From assembly GCA_016933785.1 (NCBI GenBank), contig JAFGAG010000028.1:1-42482 (forward strand): DNA of 42,482 nt. The letters run 5' to 3'. The first letter of the stretch is position 1. Every line of letters starts with the position of its first letter. The position numbers and the translations under genes were made by a program. Below are positions 23,504 to 33,953 of this stretch, one piece after another. The notes beneath the pieces are model-generated. The model had not been told where the DNA came from. It did no database searches and saw only the letters and a program-made list of their open reading frames with translations. The stretch is from Coriobacteriia bacterium (lineage in GTDB: Bacteria; Actinomycetota; Coriobacteriia; Anaerosomatales; Anaerosomataceae).

Positions 23504-23579
23504 GGGCCGTTAGCTCAGCTGGTAGAGCAGGGGACTCTTAATCCCAAGGTCATAGGTTCGATCCCTATACGGCCCACCA
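23504..23579 (+). tRNA. tRNA-Lys (anticodon CTT)
   Basis: 76-nt cloverleaf; acceptor GGGCCGT/ACGGCCC, anticodon loop CTCTTAA (anticodon CTT), T-arm with TTCGATC, encoded CCA. The outer anticodon-stem pair is a G27-A43 mismatch. Confidence 0.95.
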
Positions 23580-23591
23580 TTCGCTGTACCG

Positions 23592-23620
23592 AGGTCGGAG
23601 GCTGTCGCCTCCGACCTTTG
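23592..23620 (+). terminator. Intrinsic terminator after tRNA-Lys
   Basis: AGGTCGGAGGC (23592-23602) and GCCTCCGACCT (23607-23617) form a perfect 11-bp stem with loop TGTC, followed by TTG. TATAGT at 23622-23627 immediately downstream may be the -10 box of tRNA-Leu. Confidence 0.65.
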
Positions 23621-23644
23621 CTATAGTTGTCGGGCATTTTGCAC

Positions 23645-23729
23645 GCGGGCGTGGCGGAACTGGCAGACGCGCTGGATTTAGGTTCCAGTGGGGAAACTCG
23701 TGGAGGTTCGAGTCCTCTCGCCCGCACCA
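23645..23729 (+). tRNA. tRNA-Leu (anticodon TAG)
   Basis: 85-nt class II tRNA with a long variable arm; acceptor GCGGGCG/CGCCCGC, anticodon stem CTGGA/TCCAG around TTTAGGT (anticodon TAG), encoded CCA. Confidence 0.96.
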
Positions 23730-23792
23730 TAGACGAACGTCACGGGGTATCGAGGATGCCCCGGAGCGAAGATCGACTTCTGAGGAGGATCC

Positions 23793-25097
23793 TTGCAGAC
23801 CAGCATTGAGCGTCTCGATGGAGGCCGCGCCAAGATCACGGTGACGGTCCCGGCAACCGATGTCGACGAGGCCATCTCCGCGGCGTACGCGGCGATCGGG
23901 GCCAAACTCCGCATCCCTGGCTTCCGTCCCGGCAAGGCGCCGCGTCCGGTGATCGATACGCACGTGGGCCGCGAGGCCGTCCTCGCCGATGCACAGGACG
24001 AGGTCGTTTCGGACTCGTACGGGCGCGCCGTCTCCGAGCTCGACGTGCGGACCATCGGTCGTCCGGACGTCGGTGAACTCGACATGATCGAGTCCGGTCA
24101 GGACTTCACGTACACGGCCGATGTCCAGCTGCGTCCGGAGTTCACGCTGACAGATGCCACCGAATTCGCGGTGACCGTCCCCAACAAGACCGCGACCGAC
24201 CGCGAGGTCGACGCGCAGATCGAGCACACGCGGGAGCGCTTCGCCACGCTGGAGTCGGCTGAGATCCCCGTGGGTGAGAACGACTTCGCGCTCATCTCGT
24301 TCGTGGGTACCGTCGATGGCGAGCCCTACGACGGCAACACCGTGGACAAGTACCTCTACGAGATGGGCAGGGGCATGATGCCCGCCGAGTTCGACGCGGC
24401 GCTCGTCGGTACGGAGCCGGGTGGGACCGCGGTCGCGGAGTTCGAGATACCGGACACCACCTCCAACGAGGAGTTCGCAGGCAAGCAGGCGCGTTTCGAG
24501 ATCGAGGTCCACGAGGTCAAGACCAAGGTGCTCCCCGCGCTGGACGACGAGTTCGCGGGCTCGGCCGGCGGGTTCGACACGATGGACGAGTACCGCGCCG
24601 ACGTCCGTGAGAAGCTCGACTCGGCGAAGATGGCGGGACACGGCCGTGAGGTCGAGGGCGCGGTGCTCGCCGAGCTCGTGAGCCGCCTCGAGGGCGAGGT
24701 GCCGCAGGAGATGATCGACTCCCGCGCCAACTCGATGGCCCGCGAGTTCTTCGAGAGCCTCGAGGAGCGTGGTCTGTCCCCGGCGGAGTACATGCAGGTG
24801 ACCGGGTTGACGCCCGACCGTCTCGAGGCCGACCTGCGCGAGCAGGCCGAGCGTCGCGTCCGCGAGGAACTCGCGCTTGAGGCGCTCTTCGTGGCCCAGG
24901 GCTTCGAGGTGTCCGAGGAGGACCTGCGCGATGCCGTCCGGGAGATCGCCGGAGGCGACGTGGCGGCCGCGGAAGAGCTCGAGGGTGACCTGGCCCGCAA
25001 CGGCGCGCTGCCGTTGGTGAAGGAGCAGGTCGTCCACCGCCGGGCGCTCAAGTGGCTCATGGACAACGCAGAGGTCATCGAGGAGGAGCAGTCATGA
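23793..25097 (+). CDS. tig: Trigger factor (ribosome-associated chaperone and prolyl isomerase)
   Basis: 434 residues, usual length. The ribosome-binding N-terminal domain carries the signature GFRPGKAP (43-50), the middle region (about 150-240) is the FKBP-type PPIase domain ([19 protein letters not shown]...), and the C-terminal helical chaperone arms end with a charged tail. It starts with TTG, supported by GAGGAGG six bases upstream. It overlaps clpP by four bases (ATGA), forming the conserved tig-clpP-clpX unit for folding and degradation of nascent and damaged proteins. Confidence 0.97.
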   Translation: MQTSIERLDGGRAKITVTVPATDVDEAISAAYAAIGAKLRIPGFRPGKAPRPVIDTHVGREAVLADAQDEVVSDSYGRAVSELDVRTIGRPDVGELDMIESGQDFTYTADVQLRPEFTLTDATEFAVTVPNKTATDREVDAQIEHTRERFATLESAEIPVGENDFALISFVGTVDGEPYDGNTVDKYLYEMGRGMMPAEFDAALVGTEPGGTAVAEFEIPDTTSNEEFAGKQARFEIEVHEVKTKVLPALDDEFAGSAGGFDTMDEYRADVREKLDSAKMAGHGREVEGAVLAELVSRLEGEVPQEMIDSRANSMAREFFESLEERGLSPAEYMQVTGLTPDRLEADLREQAERRVREELALEALFVAQGFEVSEEDLRDAVREIAGGDVAAAEELEGDLARNGALPLVKEQVVHRRALKWLMDNAEVIEEEQS

Positions 25098-25714
25098 CGC
25101 AGTCCGGAGTGCCGATGAGCGCCCTTGTCCCGATCGTCGTCGAGCAGACCTCGCGCGGTGAGCGCAGCTTCGACATCTACTCGAGACTCCTGAACGAGCG
25201 GATCGTCTTCCTCGGAAGCGAGATCGACGATGTGATCGCCAACCTCGTGATCGCCCAGCTCCTGCACCTGGAGAGCGAAGACTCGGACAAGGACATCAGC
25301 CTGTACATCAACTCGCCGGGCGGTTCTGTCACCGCTGGCCTCGCGATCTACGACACCATGCAGTACATCCGCTCGGACGTGAGCACCATCTGCATCGGCC
25401 AGTGCGCGTCGATGGCGGCCGTGCTCCTCGCGGCGGGTGCGGAGAAGAAGCGGTTCGCATTGCCCAACAGCCGAGTGCTGATCCACCAGCCGTGGGGCGG
25501 TACCCAGGGCCAGGCGACCGATATCGAGATCCAGGCGCGTGAGATGCGACGCACGCGCGAGACCCTCGATCACATCCTCGCGGCACACACCGGTCAGCCG
25601 GTCGAGAAGATCCATACCGACACCGAGCGTGACAACATCATGAACGCGGTGGAGGCGACCGAGTACGGCCTCGTCGACGCCGTCTTCACCAAGCGGTCCC
25701 CGAAAGAGAGCTGA
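25094..25714 (+). CDS. clpP: ATP-dependent Clp protease proteolytic subunit
   Basis: 206 residues. Serine protease subunit forming the tetradecameric chamber. The catalytic triad is S106 (GQCASMAA), H131 (LIHQPWGG) and D180 (TERDN). [19 protein letters not shown] and the handle helix are intact. Starts at the ATG overlapping the tig stop and is followed eight bases later by clpX, its unfoldase partner. Confidence 0.97.
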   Translation: MTQSGVPMSALVPIVVEQTSRGERSFDIYSRLLNERIVFLGSEIDDVIANLVIAQLLHLESEDSDKDISLYINSPGGSVTAGLAIYDTMQYIRSDVSTICIGQCASMAAVLLAAGAEKKRFALPNSRVLIHQPWGGTQGQATDIEIQAREMRRTRETLDHILAAHTGQPVEKIHTDTERDNIMNAVEATEYGLVDAVFTKRSPKES

Positions 25715-25722
25715 TACCCGTA

Positions 25723-26979
<1,257 letters not shown>

Positions 26980-27013
26980 GTGGGGGAGCGACCGATCCAT
27001 ATCCCGTGAACGA

Positions 27014-27044
27014 AAGCGGCGGACCCCATGGGGATCCGCCGCTT
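27014..27044 (+). terminator. Terminator hairpin after clpX
   Basis: AAGCGGCGGA (27014-27023) and TCCGCCGCTT (27035-27044) form a perfect 10-bp stem, extended by CCCC/GGGG with a 1-base bulge. It lies between the convergent ends of clpX and the small Cys-rich gene and could serve both strands; neither side has a long T-run. Confidence 0.65.
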
Positions 27045-27065
27045 CTGCTTGAGCTTCCCTGCCTC

Positions 27066-27287
27066 TCATCGGGCAGCGTCGATGATCTCCTCGGCGCGCT
27101 CGACCTGGCTCGGATAGAGGTCCTTGGGGATCGCCGGACGCCCCAGTGTGCGGAAGACCATGTGACGCGCGCAGTGGACGTTGCTGCCGCGACAGTACCG
27201 CTGCTTTATGATCTCCGACATGGAGGGCATCTCGGCCATCTGGTCATTGAAGAACGGGCATGTAGGCAGGCATTCGCAGTCGGCCAT
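27066..27287 (-). CDS. Small Cys-rich protein of unknown function
   Basis: About 73 residues with five cysteines in a pattern CECLPTCPFFNDQM ... YCRGSNVHCARHMV, ending in a conserved-looking RPAIPKDLYPSQVERAEEII. The spacing CxCxxxC plus CxxxxxxC could hold a zinc ion or an Fe-S cluster. The same pattern (CPFFND, YC.G....CAR.MV, P.DLYP) occurs, from memory, in small proteins and terminal domains of many anaerobes, without assigned function. ATG at 27287 is used; a GTG three codons earlier (27296) is an alternative. It is divergent from valS, with a palindrome in the interval. Confidence 0.7.
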   Translation of the reverse strand: MADCECLPTCPFFNDQMAEMPSMSEIIKQRYCRGSNVHCARHMVFRTLGRPAIPKDLYPSQVERAEEIIDAAR

Positions 27288-27322
27288 CGTGTTCACGACC
27301 TTCCATTCGGGGACGCTACACA

Positions 27323-27355
27323 GTATATCGCCACTTCGTTAGCGAAAGTGTATAC
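27323..27355. promoter_or_regulatory. Palindromic element between the Cys-rich gene and valS
   Basis: Nested inverted repeats: GTATA (27323-27327) with TATAC (27351-27355), and CACTT (27332-27336) with AAGTG (27346-27350), the inner stem extending through CG/CG with one bulged base. It may be an operator or an RNA hairpin. No T-box signature is visible. Confidence 0.4.
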
Positions 27356-27430
27356 GGAGTGGGGTATCGGTCTTCGCGAGCGGTCGCATCCGGACGACGA
27401 ACGCGCCGGGGGGCGACCGGAGAAATGTCG

Positions 27431-27436
27431 TAGAAT
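27431..27436 (+). promoter_or_regulatory. Candidate -10 box for valS
   Basis: TAGAAT at 27431-27436, 38 bases before the valS start. The same TAGAATCC string occurs upstream of the zinc-ribbon gene. No clear -35 box. Confidence 0.35.
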
Positions 27437-27474
27437 CCTCACAGTCAACGTTCTCGGAAGGATGTCTCGGACCG

Positions 27475-30123
27475 ATGAATCAACTCCCTTCAGCGTACGA
27501 GCCCGATGCCGTGGAAGGTCCCGTGTTCCAGCGGTGGGTCGGAGGCCGGTTCTTCGGGCAGCAGGCCGAGGGCGATGCGCCGTTCACGGTCGTCATCCCG
27601 CCTCCCAACGTCACAGGCTCGCTCCACATGGGCCATGCGCTCAACAACACCATCCAGGACGTCGTCATCCGTCGCTCGCGAATGACCGGACGGCCCACGC
27701 GATGGGTCGTCGGCACGGATCACGCGGGTATCGCGACCCAGAACAAGGTGGAGCAGAAGCTGGCGGGCCAGGGACTCTCGCGCCATGACGTCGGACGCGA
27801 GAAGTTCATCGAGATGTGCTGGGAGTGGCGCGCCGAGCACGGCAGCATCATCATCGAGCAGCTCAAACGCATGGGGTGCAGCTGCGATTACACCGACGAG
27901 CACTTCACGATGGACGAGGGGTATCAGCGAGCGGTTCGCAGGGTGTTCTGCGACTGGTTCGAGAGTGGCCTCATCTACCGTGGCGAGCGCATCATCAACT
28001 GGTGCCCGCGGTGCTCCACAGCACTCTCGGACATCGAGGTTGAGCACGAGGAACTCGACAGCCACCTCTGGCACCTGCGATACCCGCTCAAGGAGCCGGT
28101 CGACGGGCGGGATTCCGTGATCGTCGCTACCACGCGTCCCGAGACGATGCTCGGCGACACCTGCGTGGCGGTACACCCGGATGACGAGCGGTATCGCGGC
28201 CTCGTGGGCGCGACGGTCGTGCTCCCGCTCCTTGGTCGCGAGATCCCGATCGTGGCCGACGAGTACGTCGACCCGACGTTCGGCACGGGCGCCGTGAAGG
28301 TCACTCCCGCGCACGACCCCAACGACTTCGAGATCGGCGAGCGTCACGGTCTGGAGAAGATCAACATCCTTACCGCCGCCGCGACGATCACCGCCGAGGG
28401 CGGTCCGTACGAGGGACTGGACCGGCACGAAGCCCGGAAGCGCGTCATCGCCGACCTCGAATCAGCCGGTCTGCTCGTCGGCGTGGATGACCACGTGCAC
28501 TCAGTCGGTCACTGCTACCGGTGCCACACCGTGGTGGAGCCCTGGCTGTCCGACCAGTGGTTCGTCGACATGAAGCCGCTCGCCGCTCCGGGAATCGAGT
28601 GTGTACGGGACGGGCGCGTGATGTTCCACCCGAAGCGCTGGGAGAACGTGTACTACCACTGGATGGAGAACATCCGCGACTGGTGCATCAGCCGCCAGCT
28701 CTGGTGGGGCCACCGCATTCCGGTGTTCTACTGCGACGGGTGCGGCTGGCAAGGCGCGAGCATGGACGACCTCGAGGTGTGTCCAGATTGTGGCGCGCCC
28801 GTGAGGCAGGACGAGGATGTGCTGGACACGTGGTTCAGCTCGCAGCTCTGGCCGTTCGCGACGCTCGGGTGGCCGGAAGCGACCCCCGAGCTCGACTTCT
28901 TCTACCCCACCACCGTGCTCTCGACCGCGCGCGACATCCTGTTCCTCTGGGTGGCGCGCATGATCATGAGCGGCCTCTACTTCGTCGGTGACGTTCCGTA
29001 CAAGGACGTGATCATCCATCCGACCGTTTTCAACGCCGAGGGACGGCGCATGAGCAAGTCCCTCGGCACCGGCGTCGACCCCCTGGACCTCATGGCCCAC
29101 TACGGGGCCGACGGTATGCGATTCGGGCTCATGCTGCAGGTGACCGGTAACCAGGACATCAAGTTCGCCGAGGACAAGCTCGCGAGCTCGCGCAACTTCG
29201 CCAATAAGATATGGAACGCCAGCCGATTCGTGCTCATGAACGTGGGAGCGGACCACGAGCCCGGAGGGCCCAGGGTCGAGACGGTCGCCGATGCCTGGAT
29301 CCTCTCGCGGCTGGCCGATCTGGCTGCGCGCGTCGACGAGGGCCTGCTCACCTACGAGTTCGGGGAGACCGCTCGTGCGCTCTACGACTTCTTCTGGAAC
29401 GAGTTCTGTGACTGGTACATCGAGCTGGCCAAGCCGCGGCTTGCGGCCGGTGGCGCATCGCGCGTAACGGTGCTCCGCAACCTCGTGTTCGTGCTCGACA
29501 ACGCCATCCGGCTACTGCACCCGATGATGCCGTTCGTGACCGAGGAGATCTGGGGCAGGTTGCCGATACCTGAGGCGGACCGTGCCGAGGCGCTCATGGT
29601 CGCCACGTGGCCGGACGCTGCCGCCCTCGGGCGCTTCCGTGACGAGGGTGCAGAACGCTCCGTGGGCCTTCTCCAGGAGCTCGTGACCGCGGTCCGTGCG
29701 GTCCGCGCGCGCTACTCGGTCTCGCCCAAGACGATGCTCGAGGTCTCAGTCAAGGCACCCGAGGCCGAGGCAGAGGTGCTCGTGTCGATGGGTGAGGACA
29801 TCCGCACGCTTGCGGGCATCGGCCGGTTCGAGGTCGGTGCGGACGTGGCGCGCCCTGCTCACGCCTCCGTCGTGGTCGCGGCGGGAAGCGAGGTGTACGT
29901 TTCGCTCGAGGGTCTCGTGGACTTCACCGCGGAGCGTGCCCGTGTCACGACGGAGCTCGCGCGCGCGCAGGCCGACCTCGAGAGGCTCACCAAGAAGCTC
30001 GGAAACGAGGGCTTCCTGGCGAAGGCGGCAGCTGACATAATCGAGAAGGATAGAGCGCGTGCCGGAGACCTGGCCGTGACCGTATCCAAGCTCACCGGGC
30101 AGCTGGCCGACCTCACGGAGTAG
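27475..30123 (+). CDS. valS: Valine-tRNA ligase
   Basis: 882 residues, class I synthetase of usual length. HMGH (51-54, the HIGH motif) follows IPPPNVTGSL; the CP1 editing domain has TTRPETMLGDTCVAVHP; a zinc-like pair CDGCGW...CPDCGAP lies in the catalytic insertion; RMSKSLGTG is the KMSKS loop; the C-terminal about 65 residues form the valyl-specific coiled coil (ELARAQADLERLTKKLGNEGFL). The ATG is preferred over internal codons because the family start (AYEPDAVEGPVFQRW) begins there, although AAGGA is 12 bases away. folC follows three bases later. Confidence 0.97.
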   Translation: MNQLPSAYEPDAVEGPVFQRWVGGRFFGQQAEGDAPFTVVIPPPNVTGSLHMGHALNNTIQDVVIRRSRMTGRPTRWVVGTDHAGIATQNKVEQKLAGQGLSRHDVGREKFIEMCWEWRAEHGSIIIEQLKRMGCSCDYTDEHFTMDEGYQRAVRRVFCDWFESGLIYRGERIINWCPRCSTALSDIEVEHEELDSHLWHLRYPLKEPVDGRDSVIVATTRPETMLGDTCVAVHPDDERYRGLVGATVVLPLLGREIPIVADEYVDPTFGTGAVKVTPAHDPNDFEIGERHGLEKINILTAAATITAEGGPYEGLDRHEARKRVIADLESAGLLVGVDDHVHSVGHCYRCHTVVEPWLSDQWFVDMKPLAAPGIECVRDGRVMFHPKRWENVYYHWMENIRDWCISRQLWWGHRIPVFYCDGCGWQGASMDDLEVCPDCGAPVRQDEDVLDTWFSSQLWPFATLGWPEATPELDFFYPTTVLSTARDILFLWVARMIMSGLYFVGDVPYKDVIIHPTVFNAEGRRMSKSLGTGVDPLDLMAHYGADGMRFGLMLQVTGNQDIKFAEDKLASSRNFANKIWNASRFVLMNVGADHEPGGPRVETVADAWILSRLADLAARVDEGLLTYEFGETARALYDFFWNEFCDWYIELAKPRLAAGGASRVTVLRNLVFVLDNAIRLLHPMMPFVTEEIWGRLPIPEADRAEALMVATWPDAAALGRFRDEGAERSVGLLQELVTAVRAVRARYSVSPKTMLEVSVKAPEAEAEVLVSMGEDIRTLAGIGRFEVGADVARPAHASVVVAAGSEVYVSLEGLVDFTAERARVTTELARAQADLERLTKKLGNEGFLAKAAADIIEKDRARAGDLAVTVSKLTGQLADLTE

Positions 30124-30126
30124 CTT

Positions 30127-31434
30127 GTGTCAGGGGACGAGGCGTCATACGTGTCGGCGCTTGAGAGACTCTCGCGCGCGCTCACATTCGGCATCAACCC
30201 GTCACTCGACGGTATCCGCGAGCTGACCGGCGCGCTCGGCTGCCCCGAGCGGGAATGCAGTTGCGTGCAGGTCACCGGCACCAATGGCAAGACCTCAGTC
30301 ACCCGCATGGTCGGCGCGATACTGACGGCGCACGGGTACCGCACCGGTGTGTATACGAGCCCGCACCTGGTCTCCTACACCGAGCGCATCACGATCGACG
30401 GTGAGCCGCTCTCCGAGCGGGCGTTCGCCGCAGTGCTGGGTGATGTGTTCGAGGCAGCGGACTCCCTTGACCGCGAGTTCACGGAGTTCGAACTCCTGAC
30501 AGCCGCCGCGCTGCACGCATTCCGCCTCAACGAGGTCGAGTTCGCGTGTCTGGAAGTGGGTATGGGCGGTCGCTGGGACGCGACGAGCGTCGTCGATCCC
30601 GTGGTCGCAGTCATCACGGGAGTGGCGCTCGACCACACCGATCGTCTCGGCACCACGCGCGAGGAGATCGCCGCGGACAAGGCGCACATCATCAAGGCGC
30701 GCTGCTTCCCGATCCTCGGGCCGGGATGTGAGGGTGTCGAGCACATCTTTGAGGAGCGGGTCCGGTCGCTCGGTCTCTCGGTGATCGCGCGTGTCGGTCT
30801 GAGAGAGTGCGACGACATCACGTGGCGCATCGTTCGCTGTCCGCGCACGCCTGGGGGGACCCTGACCGTCGATATCGCCGGCATGCGTGATTACCGGGTG
30901 ACGATCCACGCACCTGCGTATCAGGCGGCCAACGTCGCTCTCGCGATGGCCGCGGCGGGAGCGGCGATCTTCAACGTGCTCGACCCCGCCGCCGTCGACA
31001 CCGCCTTGCGGACGATGACGTTCCCGGGGCGGTTCGAGCTGTTGCGACGCGAGCCGCCGCTGGTCCTCGACGGCGCGCACAACCCCGATGCGGCCGCCGT
31101 GCTCTCCTCCGCGATCCGCGACTCGTTTCGTGGCGGGCTTCCCGTGATCGTCCTTGGCGTGCTCGCCGACAAGGACGTCGAAGGCATCGTCCGTGCGCTC
31201 GCGGATACCGCCTCCGGGTTCATCGCGACGGAGAACGGCTCCTCCCGATGCCTTCCAGCCGACGAGCTTGCCGCCGTGGTCGAGCGGGTGACCGGTCGGA
31301 CGACACTCGCCGTGCCTGTCTTGCGCGAGGCGCTCGCAATCGCCCGTGAGCGGGGCGGCGAGGGTGGGGTCGTCGTCACCGGGAGTCTGCATACCGTGGG
31401 AGCGGTCAAGGCGCTCGGCCACGACATCCCGTGA
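30127..31434 (+). CDS. folC: Folylpolyglutamate synthase / dihydrofolate synthase
   Basis: 435 residues of the Mur-ligase superfamily. ATP loop VTGTNGKTS (49-57), YTSPHLVSYTERI (substrate loop), EVGMGGRWDATSVVDP, ITGVALDHTDRLGTT and the C-terminal LDGAHNPDA and VTGSLHTVG are all present. It adds glutamate to folates, retaining one-carbon carriers for Fhs and other enzymes. GTG start with GGAG six bases upstream, overlapping the end region of valS; the valS-folC pairing is common. Confidence 0.96.
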   Translation: MSGDEASYVSALERLSRALTFGINPSLDGIRELTGALGCPERECSCVQVTGTNGKTSVTRMVGAILTAHGYRTGVYTSPHLVSYTERITIDGEPLSERAFAAVLGDVFEAADSLDREFTEFELLTAAALHAFRLNEVEFACLEVGMGGRWDATSVVDPVVAVITGVALDHTDRLGTTREEIAADKAHIIKARCFPILGPGCEGVEHIFEERVRSLGLSVIARVGLRECDDITWRIVRCPRTPGGTLTVDIAGMRDYRVTIHAPAYQAANVALAMAAAGAAIFNVLDPAAVDTALRTMTFPGRFELLRREPPLVLDGAHNPDAAAVLSSAIRDSFRGGLPVIVLGVLADKDVEGIVRALADTASGFIATENGSSRCLPADELAAVVERVTGRTTLAVPVLREALAIARERGGEGGVVVTGSLHTVGAVKALGHDIP

Positions 31435-31452
31435 GGGACGCCGGTGTTCTGC

Positions 31453-31458
31453 TAGAAT
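31453..31458 (+). promoter_or_regulatory. Candidate -10 box upstream of the zinc-ribbon gene
   Basis: TAGAAT at 31453-31458, in the same TAGAATCC context as upstream of valS. A weak GTGAGG lies 16 bases upstream. Confidence 0.3.
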
Positions 31459-31538
31459 CCCGATAGATATGTCGCGTCTCCGGCCTTCGGCTCGGAGCCA
31501 ACGTGAACAGATTCCGTCAAGACCCTGAGGGGGACCGC

Positions 31539-31979
31539 ATGGAAGACGCGTTCGGAGAACTTCTCGCTCCGATCCAGCCTGCACTGAACCTGGCAACGAA
31601 CCTCTGCATCCTGTTCTTCGTGGTGTTCTCCGTGGCCCTCGTATTCTGGACATGGCGTGACGCCGAGCGGCGTGGCGCGATGCCGTGGTTCTGGGCGCTC
31701 GTCGTCTTGATCTTCAGTGTTTTCGGCTGGGCCATCTACATGGTCGTGCGGCCACCGGAGGCGGCCGTCGACGCCCATGAGCGTGAGCTGGAGATTCGCG
31801 CCAAGGAGGTCGAGCTCCTTCGTGAGGGTCAGACGTGCCCGGCCTGCTACCAGCCGGTCGAGCCGGACTTCCTCATCTGTCCCTCCTGTATGAAGAAGCT
31901 CCGCAAGGAGTGCATCAGCTGCGGGAAGGCCCTCAAGCTCGATTGGCAGGTCTGCCCGTACTGCAAGACCAAGCAGTGA
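31539..31979 (+). CDS. Membrane protein with double zinc ribbon
   Basis: About 146 residues: two membrane segments (about 16-37 and 48-66), an amphipathic charged helix (about 70-95, AHERELEIRAKEVELLREG), then two zinc-ribbon modules formed by four CxxC pairs (CPAC, CPSC, CISC, CPYC). Double zinc ribbons of this type usually mediate protein contacts. The ATG at 31539 is chosen over GTG at 31503 because GAGGGGG sits six bases upstream. Function is unknown; it lies between folC and thrS without clear functional link. Confidence 0.8.
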   Translation: MEDAFGELLAPIQPALNLATNLCILFFVVFSVALVFWTWRDAERRGAMPWFWALVVLIFSVFGWAIYMVVRPPEAAVDAHERELEIRAKEVELLREGQTCPACYQPVEPDFLICPSCMKKLRKECISCGKALKLDWQVCPYCKTKQ

Positions 31980-32031
31980 CCCATCGCGCTGTGACCCGCG
32001 CGATCAGGTCTCTCTAGCAGGGAGCGCCACG

Positions 32032-33948
32032 ATGTCTGAGATATACATCACGCTGCCCGATGGTAGCGTCAAATCCGTTGCCGATGGTGCCACCGTCCTC
32101 GACGTGGCCGCTGCGATCGGACCCCGGCTCGCGGCGGCGGCCATCGCGGGGAGCGTCGACGGGCGGTTGGTCGATGTGCGCGCGGCCGTGCACGATGGGT
32201 CGCAGGTCTCCATCGTGACCGAGCGCGACCCGGAGGCGCTCCACCTGCTCCGCCATTCGGCCGCGCATGTCATGGCCGAGGCCGTGCTCGAGCTCTTCCC
32301 GGGTGCGCACTTCGGCATCGGTCCCGCGATCGAGGATGGCTTCTACTACGATCTCGAGATCGGCCGCACATTCACGCCCGAGGACCTGGCGTCCATCGAG
32401 GCGAAGATGCGCGAGATCATCGCCGAGGAGCAGCCGTTCGACCGGTGCGTGCTCTCCAGGCGTGAGGCCGAGGAGGCGTTCGCCGATCAACCGTACAAGC
32501 TCGAGCTCATCGGCGAGCTTCCCGACGATGCCGAGATATCGACATACGCCTCCGGCCGCTTCACGGATCTGTGCCGCGGCCCGCACCTTCCACACTCCGG
32601 GTGGGTCAAGGCGTTCAAGCTGATGAAGGTCGCCGGCGCCTACTGGCGTGGCGACTCGGACCGTCCGATGCTGCAGCGTATCTACGGCACCGCCTGGTTC
32701 ACTCAGAAGGACCTGGATGCCTACCTCACCCGCATCGAGGAGGCCGAGAAGCGGGATCACCGCAAGCTCGGCAAGGAGCTCGACCTGTTCCACTTCGATG
32801 AGCTGGCCGGCAGCGGACTGGTCCTTTATCACCCCAAGGGCGCGCGTGTGCTGCATGAGCTCATCGAATGGCTCTCGGCCGACCTCTACGAACGTGGCTA
32901 TGTGGAGATACGCACCCCGCACATCTACCGGGCCGACGTGTGGAAGACGAGCGGCCACTGGGATTACTACCGCGAGAACATGTACCCCTTCCAGATCGAC
33001 GAAGGGGAGGGCAAGGAGCCCACCGACTACGCGGTCAAGCCGATGAACTGCCCGGGCGCGCTGTTGGTCTATCGCGACAGCGTGCGGTCGTACCGTGACC
33101 TGCCGATGCGGCTCTTCGAGTTCGGCACCGTGTACCGCAACGAGAAGAGCGGCGTGGTGCATGGCCTGATGCGCGCACGCGGGTTCACGCAGGATGACGC
33201 GCACATCTTCTGCACCGGCGAGCAGATAATCCCCGAGGTCAAGGGGATGTTGGACATAGTCAAGTTCATCATGGACGTCTTCGGGTTCGAGTACTCGGCC
33301 GAGGTATCCACGCGCCCCGAGAAGTCCGTGGGCCGGGACGAGGACTGGGAGCTGGCGACCCGCGCACTCATGACCGCGCTGGATGAATGGGGCCTGAGCT
33401 ACCAGATCAACGAGGGCGACGGGGCGTTCTACGGCCCCAAGATCGACATCAAGGTCAAGGACGCCATTGGCCGGATCTGGCAGCTCTCCACCATCCAGGT
33501 CGATTTCAACAACCCCGAGCGCTTCGACATCACCTACCGCACCGCGGAGAACTCCGAGGAGCGGCCGTTCATGCTGCATCGTGCGATATTCGGGTCTATG
33601 GAGCGCTTCCTCGGCATCCTGATCGAGCACACCGCCGGTGCGTTCCCCACGTGGCTCGCTCCGGTGCAGGCGGTGGTCATCCCGATCGCTGATCGGCATC
33701 TCGAACACTGCGATGCCGTCCGCCGCCGCCTCTCGAAGGCGGGCGTGCGTGCCGAGGTGTACGCAGAGAACGAGCCGATGCGGGTGAAGATCGCCAAGGC
33801 GCAGCAGCAGAAGGTCCCGTACATGCTCGTGGTCGGCGACAAGGAGCTCGAGGCCGACACCGTCGGCGTGCGAGAGCGTACCGCCGGCGACATCGGGGCG
33901 ATGGGCGTGGATGAGTTCGCGGCGCGGGTTCTCGCCGAGCGTCCCTAG
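32032..33948 (+). CDS. thrS: Threonine-tRNA ligase
   Basis: 638 residues, class II synthetase of full length. TGS domain (1-60), editing domain with HSAAHVMAEAV, catalytic core with KPMNCPGALLVY (zinc-binding Cys), RMFEFG-like LPMRLFEFGTVYRNE (motif 2), FGSMERFLGILIEHTAG (motif 3), and anticodon-binding C-terminal domain. GGGAG lies before the ATG. The leader is only about 50 bases from the previous gene and no T-box fits. The stop converges on the ABC permease gene with five bases between. Confidence 0.97.
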   Translation: MSEIYITLPDGSVKSVADGATVLDVAAAIGPRLAAAAIAGSVDGRLVDVRAAVHDGSQVSIVTERDPEALHLLRHSAAHVMAEAVLELFPGAHFGIGPAIEDGFYYDLEIGRTFTPEDLASIEAKMREIIAEEQPFDRCVLSRREAEEAFADQPYKLELIGELPDDAEISTYASGRFTDLCRGPHLPHSGWVKAFKLMKVAGAYWRGDSDRPMLQRIYGTAWFTQKDLDAYLTRIEEAEKRDHRKLGKELDLFHFDELAGSGLVLYHPKGARVLHELIEWLSADLYERGYVEIRTPHIYRADVWKTSGHWDYYRENMYPFQIDEGEGKEPTDYAVKPMNCPGALLVYRDSVRSYRDLPMRLFEFGTVYRNEKSGVVHGLMRARGFTQDDAHIFCTGEQIIPEVKGMLDIVKFIMDVFGFEYSAEVSTRPEKSVGRDEDWELATRALMTALDEWGLSYQINEGDGAFYGPKIDIKVKDAIGRIWQLSTIQVDFNNPERFDITYRTAENSEERPFMLHRAIFGSMERFLGILIEHTAGAFPTWLAPVQAVVIPIADRHLEHCDAVRRRLSKAGVRAEVYAENEPMRVKIAKAQQQKVPYMLVVGDKELEADTVGVRERTAGDIGAMGVDEFAARVLAERP

Positions 33949-33953
33949 GGCCG

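Noticed and set aside
21188-23729. tRNA genes as integration sites for a mobile element
   Set aside because: No integrase, no partial tRNA duplication and only housekeeping genes are seen around the tRNAs.
27297-27474. T-box leader upstream of valS
   Set aside because: No T-box core (AGGGTGGNACCGCG-like) or specifier stem could be found; the hairpin present is short and palindromic.
31980-32031. T-box leader upstream of thrS
   Set aside because: The gap is only 52 bases, too short, with no conserved T-box sequence.
32014-33708. 564-codon minus-strand frame opposite thrS
   Set aside because: ThrRS is unambiguous on the plus strand; the antisense frame has no family motif or ribosome binding site.
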